64,000 nucleotides of DNA, taken from Diprion similis (lineage: Eukaryota; Arthropoda; Insecta; Hymenoptera; Diprionidae). The notes under the pieces are model-generated. The model was given only the letters and a program-made list of their open reading frames with translations. It ran no database searches and was not told where the DNA came from. Both the position numbers and the translations under genes were made by a program. Location of the stretch: the NCBI RefSeq assembly GCF_021155765.1, contig NC_060112.1, positions 27,246,001 to 27,310,000 on the forward strand. The letters are read 5' to 3'. Positions 1 to 11,800 of this stretch are shown here, in pieces. Every line of letters starts with the position of its first letter. Within the stretch, counting starts at the first letter, position 1.

Positions 1-2090
1 ATTCCCGTTATTCCGCAATATATTTCAATACGAGCGAGTCATGTGCAATTAGCAATCGGTATATTATTTTTTCCATGGTATAGATATAAAGTCGATAAAA
101 AAAATTTGGTATGAAAACTAAACTGTAACCCGTGTGAGGATGTGCACTTCGGCAAACACCTTTTTCAGCATAGGTCCACGATTTCGACAACGCCAGATTC
201 CGGTGCCTATAACATGACCGATACTTCAAGGAGCCCGTAATTTAGCATCACGGAGTGCAAATCTGACATCTTTTCAAATGTCTTCCTGTACCTACGTAGA
301 AAATGTTTTCAGAACGATGTTATTGACTACAACAATAGCATTCTGTATCATTGTGAAGTTGTCGGTCATACGAAACTGAACAAGTTAGGGTCTTTTTGTT
401 AATTCCGGACATACTTCTAGGGTGTGTAGATATTTTGAAGTAAGACATCCATGGTCGGGAACTCATCCTAACGGCTGTGGGAAGCTTTGAAAGATTTGTT
501 CGTATTAGTGTAACGAATTACTCTCGACCCAACGTTTTAACCTACCGTAGATATAACAGTACAAAGTTCTCGTGTAAACTCAAAAATACGATAGTTAAAA
601 AAAAAGTTTATTACAAGTAAAGGAAGTCAAAAAATCAATGGAAACGTTCAAATTTTTATATTGTATATCAGGGTAAGATGCAAAGCGCGCAAGGGCGAAC
701 CTCCTGATAATCTTGATACATAATACAGCTTCGACATACTATAATGAATCAGTAGGGCTTAATTTATTTTACCAAAATGGTCCCGTGCCTTACTTTTAAT
801 GGATCTGAGACATCTTTTCGTTGTCGAAACGGTGTTTTCGAAAAAGAAAGGCTATAATAAAGAAATTGATGGACATGTATGTTGATAGAGAAATAAATGA
901 ATGGATGATTTTGAGCCACTGGAGAACGGGGCGCAATAACTCTAGATTCGTTAGTGGGGATTCGATAGTAGTTACGATCTGACGTGTCGGTGAAATCCAA
1001 GAGCCATGCACAGAAAAATACAATAATTTAATAAAATCCTTCCCTCATTTTCCGTGCGCAGCATGATTCATGCCTCAAGTACGTCTATATTTTAATTTGT
1101 GAAATTAAGTCGGCGATGAAATGTTTCACAGTGAGGCGGAAAACGTGTGCCACGCCATTGAATATTTCTAACAATTCTCATCAACTGCATAGAAGCAGAA
1201 AAAAAATCACATTTCCCAAGCAAGTGATAGTTTATGTGCGTTGCACTCTTTGGTGGGAATGAGTCTCACTTATAGTTATAGTGAGACCCACCAAGATTGA
1301 TCCGCTGGATTCATTACAATCCAAATTCCCGGCCATGCGACACACACAGAAATAGCTGGCATTCTTCTTCTTCTTTACATTGAAATGGTTGACGGTACCC
1401 GTCCGGATTTCAAGCATGTGAATATGGAGATCACAGCGAGCCTGCGAGCGAGCGGTTATTAGTTCTGGTCGGTGATTCTAGTTGTGACCCCAGCAACACG
1501 GAACGGTGTTTCCAGACCTGTGTTATACAAGACCGATGCGATAGGCCATGCAACGTGGTCGAGTTGTCCACTGCACTTTGGAATCCTATCATTTGTATTG
1601 CACGAATAATCCTCAACAGACAAATGCAACAAAATTTCGCCAAATCACAAGTGCAATCGAAGATGACTAGAATAGAAGCCCTAGCATCGCGCGTGTCGTC
1701 GACCAAGACTCAATAATTTTTTCCTACTTCATACGTGGACTACAGGTGAAATACTGAAAGACCTGGGTACGAGCTGCGATACGGATCTCATCGTCCTCGG
1801 TCAAACTAAGGGCATTAAATAAAGCTAACATTTTATGGCCGAGAGGTAATCTCGGTGGGAACCGAATTAACGAGAGTTGTCACTCAATTTCGAGCTGATT
1901 CGTATCCCCTGCTAAACGCCCTCCGTCGGACGTCGTGGTTCCAGTAATTACACCAGGAGCAGAAATAGGGCTATCATAGTTACAGTATAGGTATACTAAC
2001 ACGTACAATAAACGTTGTCGAACGAATGTTGGGCATATGTATGTAATTGTTGACTAGGAATGCCTAACTGGATTATAAAAAAATGGCTAC
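1..2090. other. Non-coding stretch downstream of the nuclear receptor gene
   Basis: Short open frames occur on both strands, but none shows a recognisable domain, convincing splice borders or protein-like composition. The region lies 3' of the minus-strand receptor gene and may hold its 3' UTR. I did not identify a convincing minus-strand AATAAA close to the stop codon. No RNA gene or clear repeat was seen. Confidence 0.5.
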
Positions 2091-5000
2091 TCAAACCGGC
2101 CGCGTCGCATGGACCATATCCCCTAGAAGCCGTTCGACGCTAACGTCCCCCACGGTCGGCTTGAAGAGCAACTCCTGGAGCGTCCTGCGGCAGAGAGCTC
2201 TCACCGGTGGAAGGAGAAGAAGCAGCCGTCCGACGCGACCCGCGCCCTGATCGCCGAGTACGGCTACGGTTTGTTCCTGAAGTGCGGTCACCCTGACGGC
2301 CTCGGCTAGACCTCGTGATTCTGCGAAGGAGGGATCGGCGTTCAACACTTTCCTTCCTTTACCTCCCACTTTCTGTTTCATAAATTGGAGGAGCGTATAC
2401 AGTGAAACTTGAGTCATACGTTTCTCAAGGGCACCATTGATGGCAATATTGACGTATAAGTGAGAATAACGTTGAAGTTAAATGCCCAAATATTTCAAAC
2501 CTTCATGATTCGAAGATAAAGAATTTCAGTTTCAAAGCTTTTATAAGGTATCATCTTGTCATTTTATTCACCCTAGCGAAATTTACTGATATTATTAATT
2601 GAAGGATTTCCTTTTTGTTGACCCCTCAAGAACATACTGGGTTATCCCGACCCATACCTTTTTCTTCTAAGACAGTATTTCTTCAATAATTTTTCTTTTT
2701 TCAGATTTTCTTTTTCATATTTATGCTTTATATTTGTGCTTCTAAACTACATTATCACATTCTAAGGTAGTGAAAATATACCCCTAGAGTTTTTCAGGTA
2801 GATTGGACTCGTACATTTGAAGTGGTCACACATGAAAAATAGGACAGGATTATTTTGAACCAGAGTGGGTGTTCTCATCATCAAAAAAATAGGTGTGTTC
2901 TCGCAGGATTAAAGTTAGTCCAGTGACGATAAGTGAAAATCCTCTTTTCGTAGACCAGGACCAAGAAAATTTTACGTATTAAACCTATAACCGAGAAAAA
3001 CTTACGAGTGCGAAACGTATAACTGAGGTTTCACTGTAATTCTAGCCGGGTGGGGGTGCATTGTCCCTGAAGTGTAATAAGGTTCGGTTTTGTACCTCCT
3101 TTGAAAAGAACGATCGCCTTCAGGCAAGCGTACTCGGAGTGGTCGATCCTCAGCGTTGCGCATCTCGCCAGAAGTTCCCTGAGTCTTCTTGCCTCCTCTT
3201 CGAGGCCAGATCGCCGGTCGATGGATGCGTCAGCCGAGACCAGAGCAGCCGCCTCCACCGGAAAGTTCCACTGCGCCGCGGTAAGGACAAACAGTTCGCT
3301 CCAGGACTCTTCGAGGAGTATCGCCTGGTCTCGGTATGATAGCTGAAATAATTGAAGAAGTAAAACATATTTTAGGCAAACGGATGATTTTTTCATTCGT
3401 ACGACGATAAAGTTTCGGCGCTCTTTATTTTATTGCTGGAGAAATGAAGAACGTTTTTTTTTTACATTCAGGAAGAACAACCTGAAGGAAGGAGGGTATA
3501 CTTCTGGCCCATTTGACAGCCAGAAAAAGTAGTTTCGCTGCGGATTCGTAAACATTTTCCGTTGTCAACAGCGTCAACCCCGAGGAGGCGTAGTCCGACA
3601 TTGCCGTTGCCAGGCTCGATGGCGCGGATGCCAAAGGATCGCCACGGGCGTCCTCTGCAAAAAATCAATAACTCGGCCAGTCATTTCGTCGCTTCGCATG
3701 TTGATATCACTATATCACTGTCTTTAATATACATATTTATACACGTTACGTACGTAATCCTAGCTGTTCTCGTTGGATGGGTACCCTGTTGTTAACCGAT
3801 ATGTAGATATATCAGTTATACGTATAAAATTACGCACTCACCCTTTCCCGAGTTTTGGCTGTCAACGGTCGCAGCTTCTTCGGAACTCGTCACCTCGTCT
3901 TCCTTGGCTGAAAGAGGTGGCGGCAGAGATTCGTTCGCAGCTCGCGCCAGGAACAACCCCTGAATCGGAGGCGATGCCTGACACTTGAAATCTATACCTG
4001 AGGGTCAACAGCGGCTTCATAAAACCTCCATTTATTACAGACCGACACATCGGCTACACGTTTGTATTTGTCATTTCTTTGAGTTTTGAAGGTTGGTCGG
4101 AAAATAATCATCTTACTTGCGGTAAGATTTGGTACGCCGGCCAGGTTGCCATTCGAATTTTCAAAAGAATAGATCAATGAAAATCGACTTACCCACGCCT
4201 GGTGCAAAGGTCGGTATCGTTGGCTTAAATGGGAAAAAGGCTGGGTAGATGAGCGGATGATACGGAGCTCCCGTGGCCGTATGGTAGATGTGGGGAATCC
4301 CGGGATGAAGCCCCGATGGAACTCTGCGGACGGTGGTCGCAAAAGATGCTACATTTCTCGGTGCTCTCTCGTGCTGTACCGCTACATTGTGGAAACGTTT
4401 GATTCATGCGAGTATAATGAATAAGACAAGAGAATAACGAGAAATGTAATATGAATTATGATTGTTTCATTCAAGTATGATTTCTTTCCTGTCTATTTGT
4501 CTCGGCGGACCTCCAGTTCTTCAGAAATCTATCCTATAGAGTAAGAGTCCTGCAGAGAATATCCTACAGAGTTCGCTTCTACGGAAAGCGAAGCCTGACT
4601 TGTTCTGGCTTTCGGGGTGATACTGCATTCACCCTTTGCGTTTTCATCAGGGGATTGTGTGCTGTGGTCCCGGATATGGGCTAACATATTCCAACCTTTA
4701 GAGTGCCAGGGAACACTTGGCTCCAGTGTTCGCACGAGTAGGTCTCAACTTTTGTAAATAATTTTTCTGTACAATCGCACAGAGCATTCTGTAGAATAAA
4801 CTTTCTATACAAAAGATTACGTTTATCATTTCAGGTCAAAAGTTTTCTGTAGGACCCCGCTCTGTGGAATGAAATTTCTCTAGCAGAGGTCCTACAGAAT
4901 ATTCTTTATATAAGGACTTTTACTCCGTAGAACAGATTTCCGTAGAACCAGTCCATCCCCATTTGTCTTGAGAGCAACCGCATCTTTTTCCGCCTTTGCC

Positions 5001-7813
5001 CTTGTCTACTCTAATGGCACTCGCTAATTGATACCCAAGCGGAATCAAGCGTTTGCATTGTGATTCGATCGACGTTGCGTGGGTGAAGGGGGTTGGTGAA
5101 GGGCGAAGGGGGAAGGGAGAAGGCTCTGGCATTGAGTGGCGTCGCCGCTTCAAGTACCATTTTGTTTACAAAAGCTGCGAACCTCGGCCTGCTTCTGACA
5201 CTTTGTCCCGCCCCGACAAACCGTCGTGTAATGGGTGTTTTTCGTTCGGTTTTCTTTTTTTTTTCTCGTTTCGTTCTTTTTTTCACAACTAAAGTAAATA
5301 CGTCACTTGGCATATGCATTGTGATGTTATTTGGGTATCGGAACGACGGGTTGCCCGTACGGCGACACTCTCAGGGTGCAGGGTGGCATTCGCTGACTGC
5401 CACGGCAGGGGTGTTTGCACAACGATGTGTACATAAATGACGTATGACGCGTTTTATAAGTGATCGAGGAGTAAGTACCGCGGTGGCTCGACAAACCGCA
5501 ACGGCCAGCATTTTCTCTGTGTAGGTATGTAGATGAGCGTGGGTCTGATATGCTTGTGTAATATGCAGGCCGAATATTATATAGGTATATGTTTATAGGC
5601 ATGAGAGGGGGCTTATTGCCCCGTGACGAACATGTTAACGGCAGAGATTTTATGTTTCAGAACAGATCCACAGATTGTGACGATCCAAACAGAGAAGGAA
5701 ATTGTGATAATTGTGAGAAAATCAATACAACATGCAAACAGCTGTCATATACATCTGTGTTAACAGTGTGAAAGTATAGGATTTCAGAGTGCTGGAAATC
5801 TTAGGAAGCGCGAAATCAGGGCCTCGCAGAAGAAAGTTTACGACTAATTGTAAGCTTGGGTCCACCCTGCGTAGTCTGTGAAATGGGTTCTGACTCATCT
5901 GTTCACCAGGGTTGACACCAGCCTCACAATCGCCATCGTTTATGATTAAGGATGGATCGGCTGGACCGTTTCAAACGAACGTCAGGAAAAGAAATGAAAA
6001 ATCAACATCGGATCCGTTTAACAGAAGCTGATGTAAGCGAATTTGTATAATACAAGCTAACTATAAGATGTCAAAAATTTGAGAAATGATTTTACGATCG
6101 AAACGTTCAAAATGGTTTAGCTATGGTTCTCCCAATCAAAGTCGAATGTTTTATGGGAATTTCACTCGCTGACAAGATAAAATTTCCATAAAATACCTCA
6201 AAAATTTTCGAGAAATCCCACACTACAGCACAGTTAGAGGTGCTAATCAAACTGTCGACGAATGTTTTTTGCATCGTACTTACACAAATCAAAGTTCTAT
6301 TCACTACTGCCTGGAGATGACTGTTTGTAAAATGTTTTGTCAGGTGAGCTTTGGAAATCACTAGGGCTGTGCGGGTACCAGAATTCTTCACGTCACGTCG
6401 CGTTGGAAAACATTTGTTAGTTTCGGGTCAGGTTTCCCGAAAATGTTGGGATTCGTGAAAATGTCGGGATTCCCGAAACATCAGTTTTGTCCAAATTTTC
6501 GGAATTTCCGGACCTCCCGATGAAAGATGATGTACTTTTTACTGGAAATATTGATGCCATTTAAGTATAATATTTACTATTAGTATTCGGTACTTAGTAC
6601 TTGTCCAATATTATAGATATTTGGTAAGTTAGATTACCCATGTTTCGGGTCTTTCAAAAATTTCTTGATTCCCGACCATTCTGGGATCGCTGACAAACTC
6701 AATCCCATGCAAACCCGTTCCGAACCCGAACTACTTTTTCCGATATTTCGGGAACCCGCACAGCCCTTGAAATCACTGACAAATAACATAAGCTCAAACA
6801 CGTTACAACTTAGAAAAAACACCACCGGAGTATATTTATTTTCATATAGCTCTAATTATGAAACATTTCCTCAAGTTGTCGATGTTACAACTTGCGCTAC
6901 TCAAATTTGCTCGGAATATTTCTGTGAAATGTTGTTTTCATGTATTTACTATCATCAGCGCAAATAACATTACTGGAGGGTGGGGGTAAAAATATAGAAG
7001 GATGAAAAAATCCAAGGGCCATAATATCAAAATTGAAAAAGAGCGGAAACTTAATATATAGAATTTAAAAATGTTAAGAGTCGAAGCATGGAGACGTAAA
7101 AGATGAGAAAGGTCGGAACATCGAATGTCAAACTGCAGAATCGTCAGAATCCATCTCGATAATACAGAATCGTAAACAGATTCTCGATTCTGCTGTTCCG
7201 TGTTTTGACCCTGCTATACAGTTTTCAATTTCCTGTACTTGAACTTTACACATTTTCAAATTCTACGAATAAAACTTTCGCGTCTATGAACATTCAATAG
7301 GTATTCTGGTGCTTCTATATGAATCGGCAATTCTAGTTTTTTACCCCTACCCTTAGTGGAAACTTTTTAAACGGTTTTGCCATTTTTTCACAGCTATTGA
7401 TTCCGACGGTCCCGCCGGCTCATCGTTAATAATAATGAATGAAAAAGTCAGACAAGAACCGGGCATACCGTCTCGCTTCATGTTCACACGCAAACATTTG
7501 GTGAACCGACATGCTTGGCACTGGTTCCTTCGGGATACATCGACAACGCATCGGCCGTTCTCCTTGCACACATAGTCCAGATTTCTGAAAACCGATACAG
7601 CAGGTTTTCAATGTCGAAAACGACAAGCATAATCCACCCGTTCTCCTACCGTGGACAAATAATCAAGTTAATATATAATTACCTCGCATATCTGCGGATG
7701 GACCGTTTGAAGAAACCGCGACATCCGTCGCAGCTCGGCACCCCGTAGTGTTTTCCCGAGGCCTTGTCACCGCATACTCTGCATAAGACTTCACCCCTGC
7801 CACCCTCCTCCAT
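2091..7813 (-). CDS. Orphan nuclear receptor, NR2E group (PNR-like, probably NR2E6), 7 exons, 413 aa
   Basis: Ligand-type zinc-finger transcription factor acting in the nucleus. Coding exons, 5' to 3': 7813-7683, 7584-7469, 4381-4193, 3997-3842, 3654-3482, 3342-3096, 2320-2091. Every junction is GT/AG and phase-consistent, giving exactly 1242 nt ending in TGA. DNA-binding domain at residues 11-91: eight zinc cysteines (11, 14, 28, 31, 50, 56, 66, 69), P-box CDGCRG, then the T-box [13 protein letters not shown], which is rebuilt only across the exon 2/3 splice. A Pro- and Ser-rich hinge covers about 92-220. The ligand-binding domain runs from about 225 to 413, with helix 3 [16 protein letters not shown], the NR2 signature [13 protein letters not shown], and a final helix SVERLLGDM where AF-2 belongs. 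The T-box and Q-x-x-L-L-x-x-x-W-x-E-L-F signature place it in subfamily 2. The group (NR2E) is firm; the member (NR2E6 rather than Hr51, Hr83, tll or dsf) is inferred from the P-box. The ATG at 7813 is the first plausible start, with no in-frame stop just upstream, so an extra 5' exon is possible. Odd: three extra residues (YAR) between the fingers. Confidence 0.92.
4382..7468 (-). other. Second intron of the nuclear receptor gene
   Basis: About 3.1 kb between the exon carrying the second zinc finger and the exon starting with the T-box. It contains a hAT-type MITE at 6362-6768. Around 4540-4940 a short motif resembling tcctacagag recurs several times, and 5090-5130 holds a G/A-rich plus-strand run. 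No coding exon was recognised. Confidence 0.75.
6362..6768. mobile_element. hAT-type MITE with target-site duplication
   Basis: The two ends are inverted copies, agggctgtgcgggt on the left and its complement on the right. The similarity runs well inward through cccgaaa-rich sequence. The element is flanked on both sides by the same nine bases, gaaatcact, consistent with the 8-bp target duplication left by hAT transposases (gaaatcac or aaatcact, depending on where the ends are set). At about 407 bp it has no transposase frame, so it is a non-autonomous copy. It sits in intron 2 of the nuclear receptor gene. Confidence 0.85.
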
Positions 7814-8641
7814 ATCTCGTCGAATTACGTACGTACCCTTGTGTCAGAATATTAATGTATAACTATTTCATTACACTTTCGAGATATTTTACCCTGTATG
7901 TACATACTCGTATATCGCAATGGCAATAAGAATGAATAATCTATCGTCAACTACGGTGACCCTTGTTCGACATTTCGGTGAAATTTTAGTCAACTGAGAA
8001 AAGTGGACGGAGTTTGTTTTCAGTATAATCATGTGAGCTGCCTTTGAACGAATTCTCTTGTTACATAACACGCCCTAGATTGAGGCAATGTCCGCTCGTT
8101 TGTTCGCAATATCATGCTGCGGAAAGAAACTACTCCTAAAATCTGCTTAAATCACTGGGCTAAATATAAATTGTGAAACCTCTGAGATGAATTTTGTAAT
8201 TTGGTAATTTGATTTCGAAAATTCGAAGTATTTCTTCGGATAGTGGAATTGCTTTCTCCATATACAAACATTCTGTTATCAAGCTTCTATCCATCGGCAA
8301 GCCTGTGTCCGAGTGATACGTAATTTTCCTACTGTTCCATGCGTCGCACAACAATAATTACAGATGGTTCTCCGTACAATGCTTCGGAAATAATTCATCC
8401 TACTATTTCCATCTAATTTGTATCCTAGACATACAATATTATCGGTAAGTGTGTAAAAACCACCCCTCTTTCCTTGCCGCTGCGAAACGCAGCATAATCG
8501 CAATGAAGCGGCGGGAAATATGTTATCTTCATATCCAAGTCTCCGCCGTGTTCGAAACCACCGAGTTAATGCCACTGCACGACCACTCGTGACTTCTGTA
8601 ACAACCCTCTCCCTCGTTTCTCCTTCTTTATCTCCCCATAG
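7814..8641. other. Region upstream of the nuclear receptor start codon
   Basis: This should contain the receptor's 5' UTR and promoter or the 3' end of its first intron. I see no clear TATA box or initiator. The only open frames are short and unrecognised. Confidence 0.4.
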
Positions 8642-8843
8642 TTCCTCGCCGGCGATGATGCAACACCTCTCCGTCACTCCCGCGCGGCCTAATAGGGCTA
8701 CGTCGACCACCTGCTCGATTCCCAGACTCAATAATGCAGCGGCAGCAGGGAGCATGGAGCATCGGCCAGAGTCGACCTCCGGCGTAGCCAAGGCCGGCGA
8801 CAATATGGCGTCGGGCTCTCCTGACATCCAGAAGCCCTCATTT
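8642..8843 (+). CDS. Candidate first coding exon of an unidentified gene
   Basis: A long pyrimidine tract ending in cccatag precedes 8642. An ATG at 8655 opens 63 codons that run in phase to a good donor, ttt followed by gtgagc, at 8844. The peptide is rich in Ser, Ala and Pro with no recognised domain, as often seen in disordered N-termini. The surrounding GC content is above the local average. I cannot link it to a downstream exon. The opposite strand is also open across this stretch, so it could be a GC-rich regulatory island that happens to lack stops. Confidence 0.22.
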
Positions 8844-11800
8844 GTGAGCATCGACTTGTCATAATATTGTTACTCAATGGCGGTGAACACCGCGGTGGCT
8901 TTTCGTCGAAACCGCGAGCCTTCGAACAGGGTTGTGGAGATATGGATGTAGCGTACGTGTATACGTGCATTATAGGTGCATGTGTGTTGCGTTGCAACCC
9001 TCTCCCAGGTTTCCATATACCTGTCTATAGTTGGTGGTGATCGTTAGCTTGGTAAGCTTTTGACGCTACTTGCAGAAAGTCGATGGCTTTGCTTCTTTCC
9101 GAGTTGACCGTATGCTCTCCCTCTGGTAGTCACATGCTGTTGTTATACGTTAGGTCTTTTCGAAAGCTCAGCTCTTACGAAGACTTGTGCAAAACTTCGT
9201 CGGGATGGAAAAGACAATGTACGGTAATATTCGTGAATACCACAACTTTCCTGCCAACTTGTTCTCGATCCGAAATAAAATTCGCGTTCAATCAAACTCG
9301 CATTTGTTCCGTCCCGCAAACAAGTTAGCGGAAAGGAACATGTTAGCAATAATGAATATTATTACCCTACGAATAAACGTAAATTTAAACAATAAAGAGA
9401 AGGAAACTGCACCAAACTAGCTAGCATGACTTTTATTCTTTCTAGCAGCTCTCTGTATAAAAGACATCTGGTAAATTTTCTGCTGACTACCACCAGAATT
9501 AGTGTACTGTCATATGAAGCATAAATGAGGTGAACTGCTTTAAATCACGGTGAAAAAGAAAAGAATAATGGGCCAAAAAATTCTAATCATGTATCTCGTT
9601 TAGAAGAATGAATTTCACAAATTATTGATAACCTTATGATAACCCCGAGTGACCTATTTTTTCGCTATTGTTTGAAAAACAAACAACAATCAAACGTCAG
9701 TTTTACTTCGAATACTGGCTATCAATAATAGTAGCAACGGAAACCGGAGTTTTGAGTATTCTCCTAGTTTGTCGGCATGAGCTTGAAATCGATTTTACCG
9801 AGAAATCACCGTAACGGTAACGGAGTAGATGTAACTCACGATCAGCCGAGTGACCCCTTGTCGTGAGTTACAGACGATGAATTCGATGTTACGTACACGT
9901 GATCGGGCAAGCAGTGGCCGGGTACGTAAATTGTTTAACCCTGCGTGTTGCACACGCAATACACCGCCATATGTCGTACACTTCCCGCGGCAGAACTTTC
10001 GGACGGACGTCAACTTCACCCAATAATTGCTCTCGATTATATTCCACCTATAGTACACGACGTAGGCATAGCGTATAAGTAAACAGAGAAATTTGCCTAT
10101 CAATTAGTTTAACCGTTACTTACACAACACCTCCAGGAAATAACATGTGGATATCTGTTTGATTTCACCCTACATATTATTTTACGCATTGCAAAATTTT
10201 CGCCCCAAAAACCATTTTTTACCGATCCAAAAATTATAATCATCCGTTGGTTCATCAATTACACACAGTACAAAATGATCCGAGCTAATGTCGCTACAAG
10301 GCGTTCATGGCTCACGATAGGAAATTATTTCGGAATGTCTAATTTCCAGCCATTTATTCCGGTGTAGATTGAGTATCTGTTCGGTGCTAAGAACTCGGTC
10401 GTGTTTCCAGCCTGAAATCGTTATGATCAGTGAATTTTGTTTGGTAGATATCATACGCTAACTAAGAGCCGAACATGCTTTGAGACTAAGTTGTCTGTTA
10501 AACAAGCTATAATAAGCTCTCCTATAATGAGTTATCTGTTAACTTACGATATGCGTTCGTCGACTTCTGCTGGTGATTGAATTAAGACTCAATGTTAATG
10601 ACTTCTAATTTAAAAATACATTCCGTTCGGTTCATACTCCTACCGCGGCGTCGTATCGCGGAGACGTCAACCGACTTGCTGTACGGAAGTCAAAGGAATT
10701 CAAATTTCTATCGCAGTGTCGGTGTTCGGTTGCTTGATTCTATACGAATCTTGTAGGTCTTCCACATAATGGCAAGAATATTGCAACCGCTTCCAAGCAA
10801 TCGATCATAAAGTTTGGCAAGTTACTTAGTCTCCCGGTTCTTGCCGACTCACACGCTCCAGCAAGTGTTGTGGCGTATAGACGGATATGATGGTACCTAT
10901 TTGGTAGTCCGATGACTTTCCAATAGCGCCGGATACTGCAAACTGTCACCAACGGGCGTGGATAAAAAATGCACGTCACATATAGCAATATCCGCAATTT
11001 ACATACATATGCAAATTTTTTTGTCCCCAAATTATTAACTCGTCACGTCACGTGCACTTTTTCACGCGATGCCAATTGTTCTCAATACGCCAACTGATAC
11101 ATAACACGATGGAGAGATCGATTTGAAATTGATGATTTCTCATCCGTTGAAGAAATATGGACGGAAATGCGGCGGAAAATATATGCGTAGAGGTTGTTAT
11201 ATGATTTTACTTATAACGCGGGCCAAGTGAATTTTACTACTCAGGCTAAGACAATGAAGATATCGTCACATCGGTATACCCGTCAATATGGATTGCACCA
11301 AACGTATTACGACAGAATCTCCGACACCTGCAGCGACCGAAAACCAAACCGATTTTTAAGTCCACGGTATTCACAATTTCGTGTCGATCCCGAATTTAAT
11401 TGCCATATTCCATTCTCGCCATCGAAACAACGCAAAACATGTGCGACTTTCGCACGCCATAATTTTAGTCGTGATTGCGTGACGCGCTGACTTTATTATG
11501 CAGAAGCAGAACCTCCCCTTGACTTTTACCGGTGTTACGGCATACGAACAGACGTACCTACCACTTGTATAATCCTCAGTTGCATCCACCGTCGTGTATT
11601 GATGAGCTCATATTACGATAATTCTTACTCCACTTTTCCAACCAGGTTTGCATTCGAACTTTTTGTTACGGTAGACCTCGCTAACACCCCGGATTTCAAG
11701 TCAGGTAGGTACTATTCTAAATAGCTAACCTACAGTTCCTAAAATAATCATTCCATAGAATAACTGTGAGAGTATGAAATTTAACTTGCAATCTTCAGCG

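Noticed and set aside
8279-8851. 190-codon minus-strand open frame
   Set aside because: It is the antisense of a GC-rich island, has no recognised domain, and competes with the plus-strand candidate exon, which has better splice signals.
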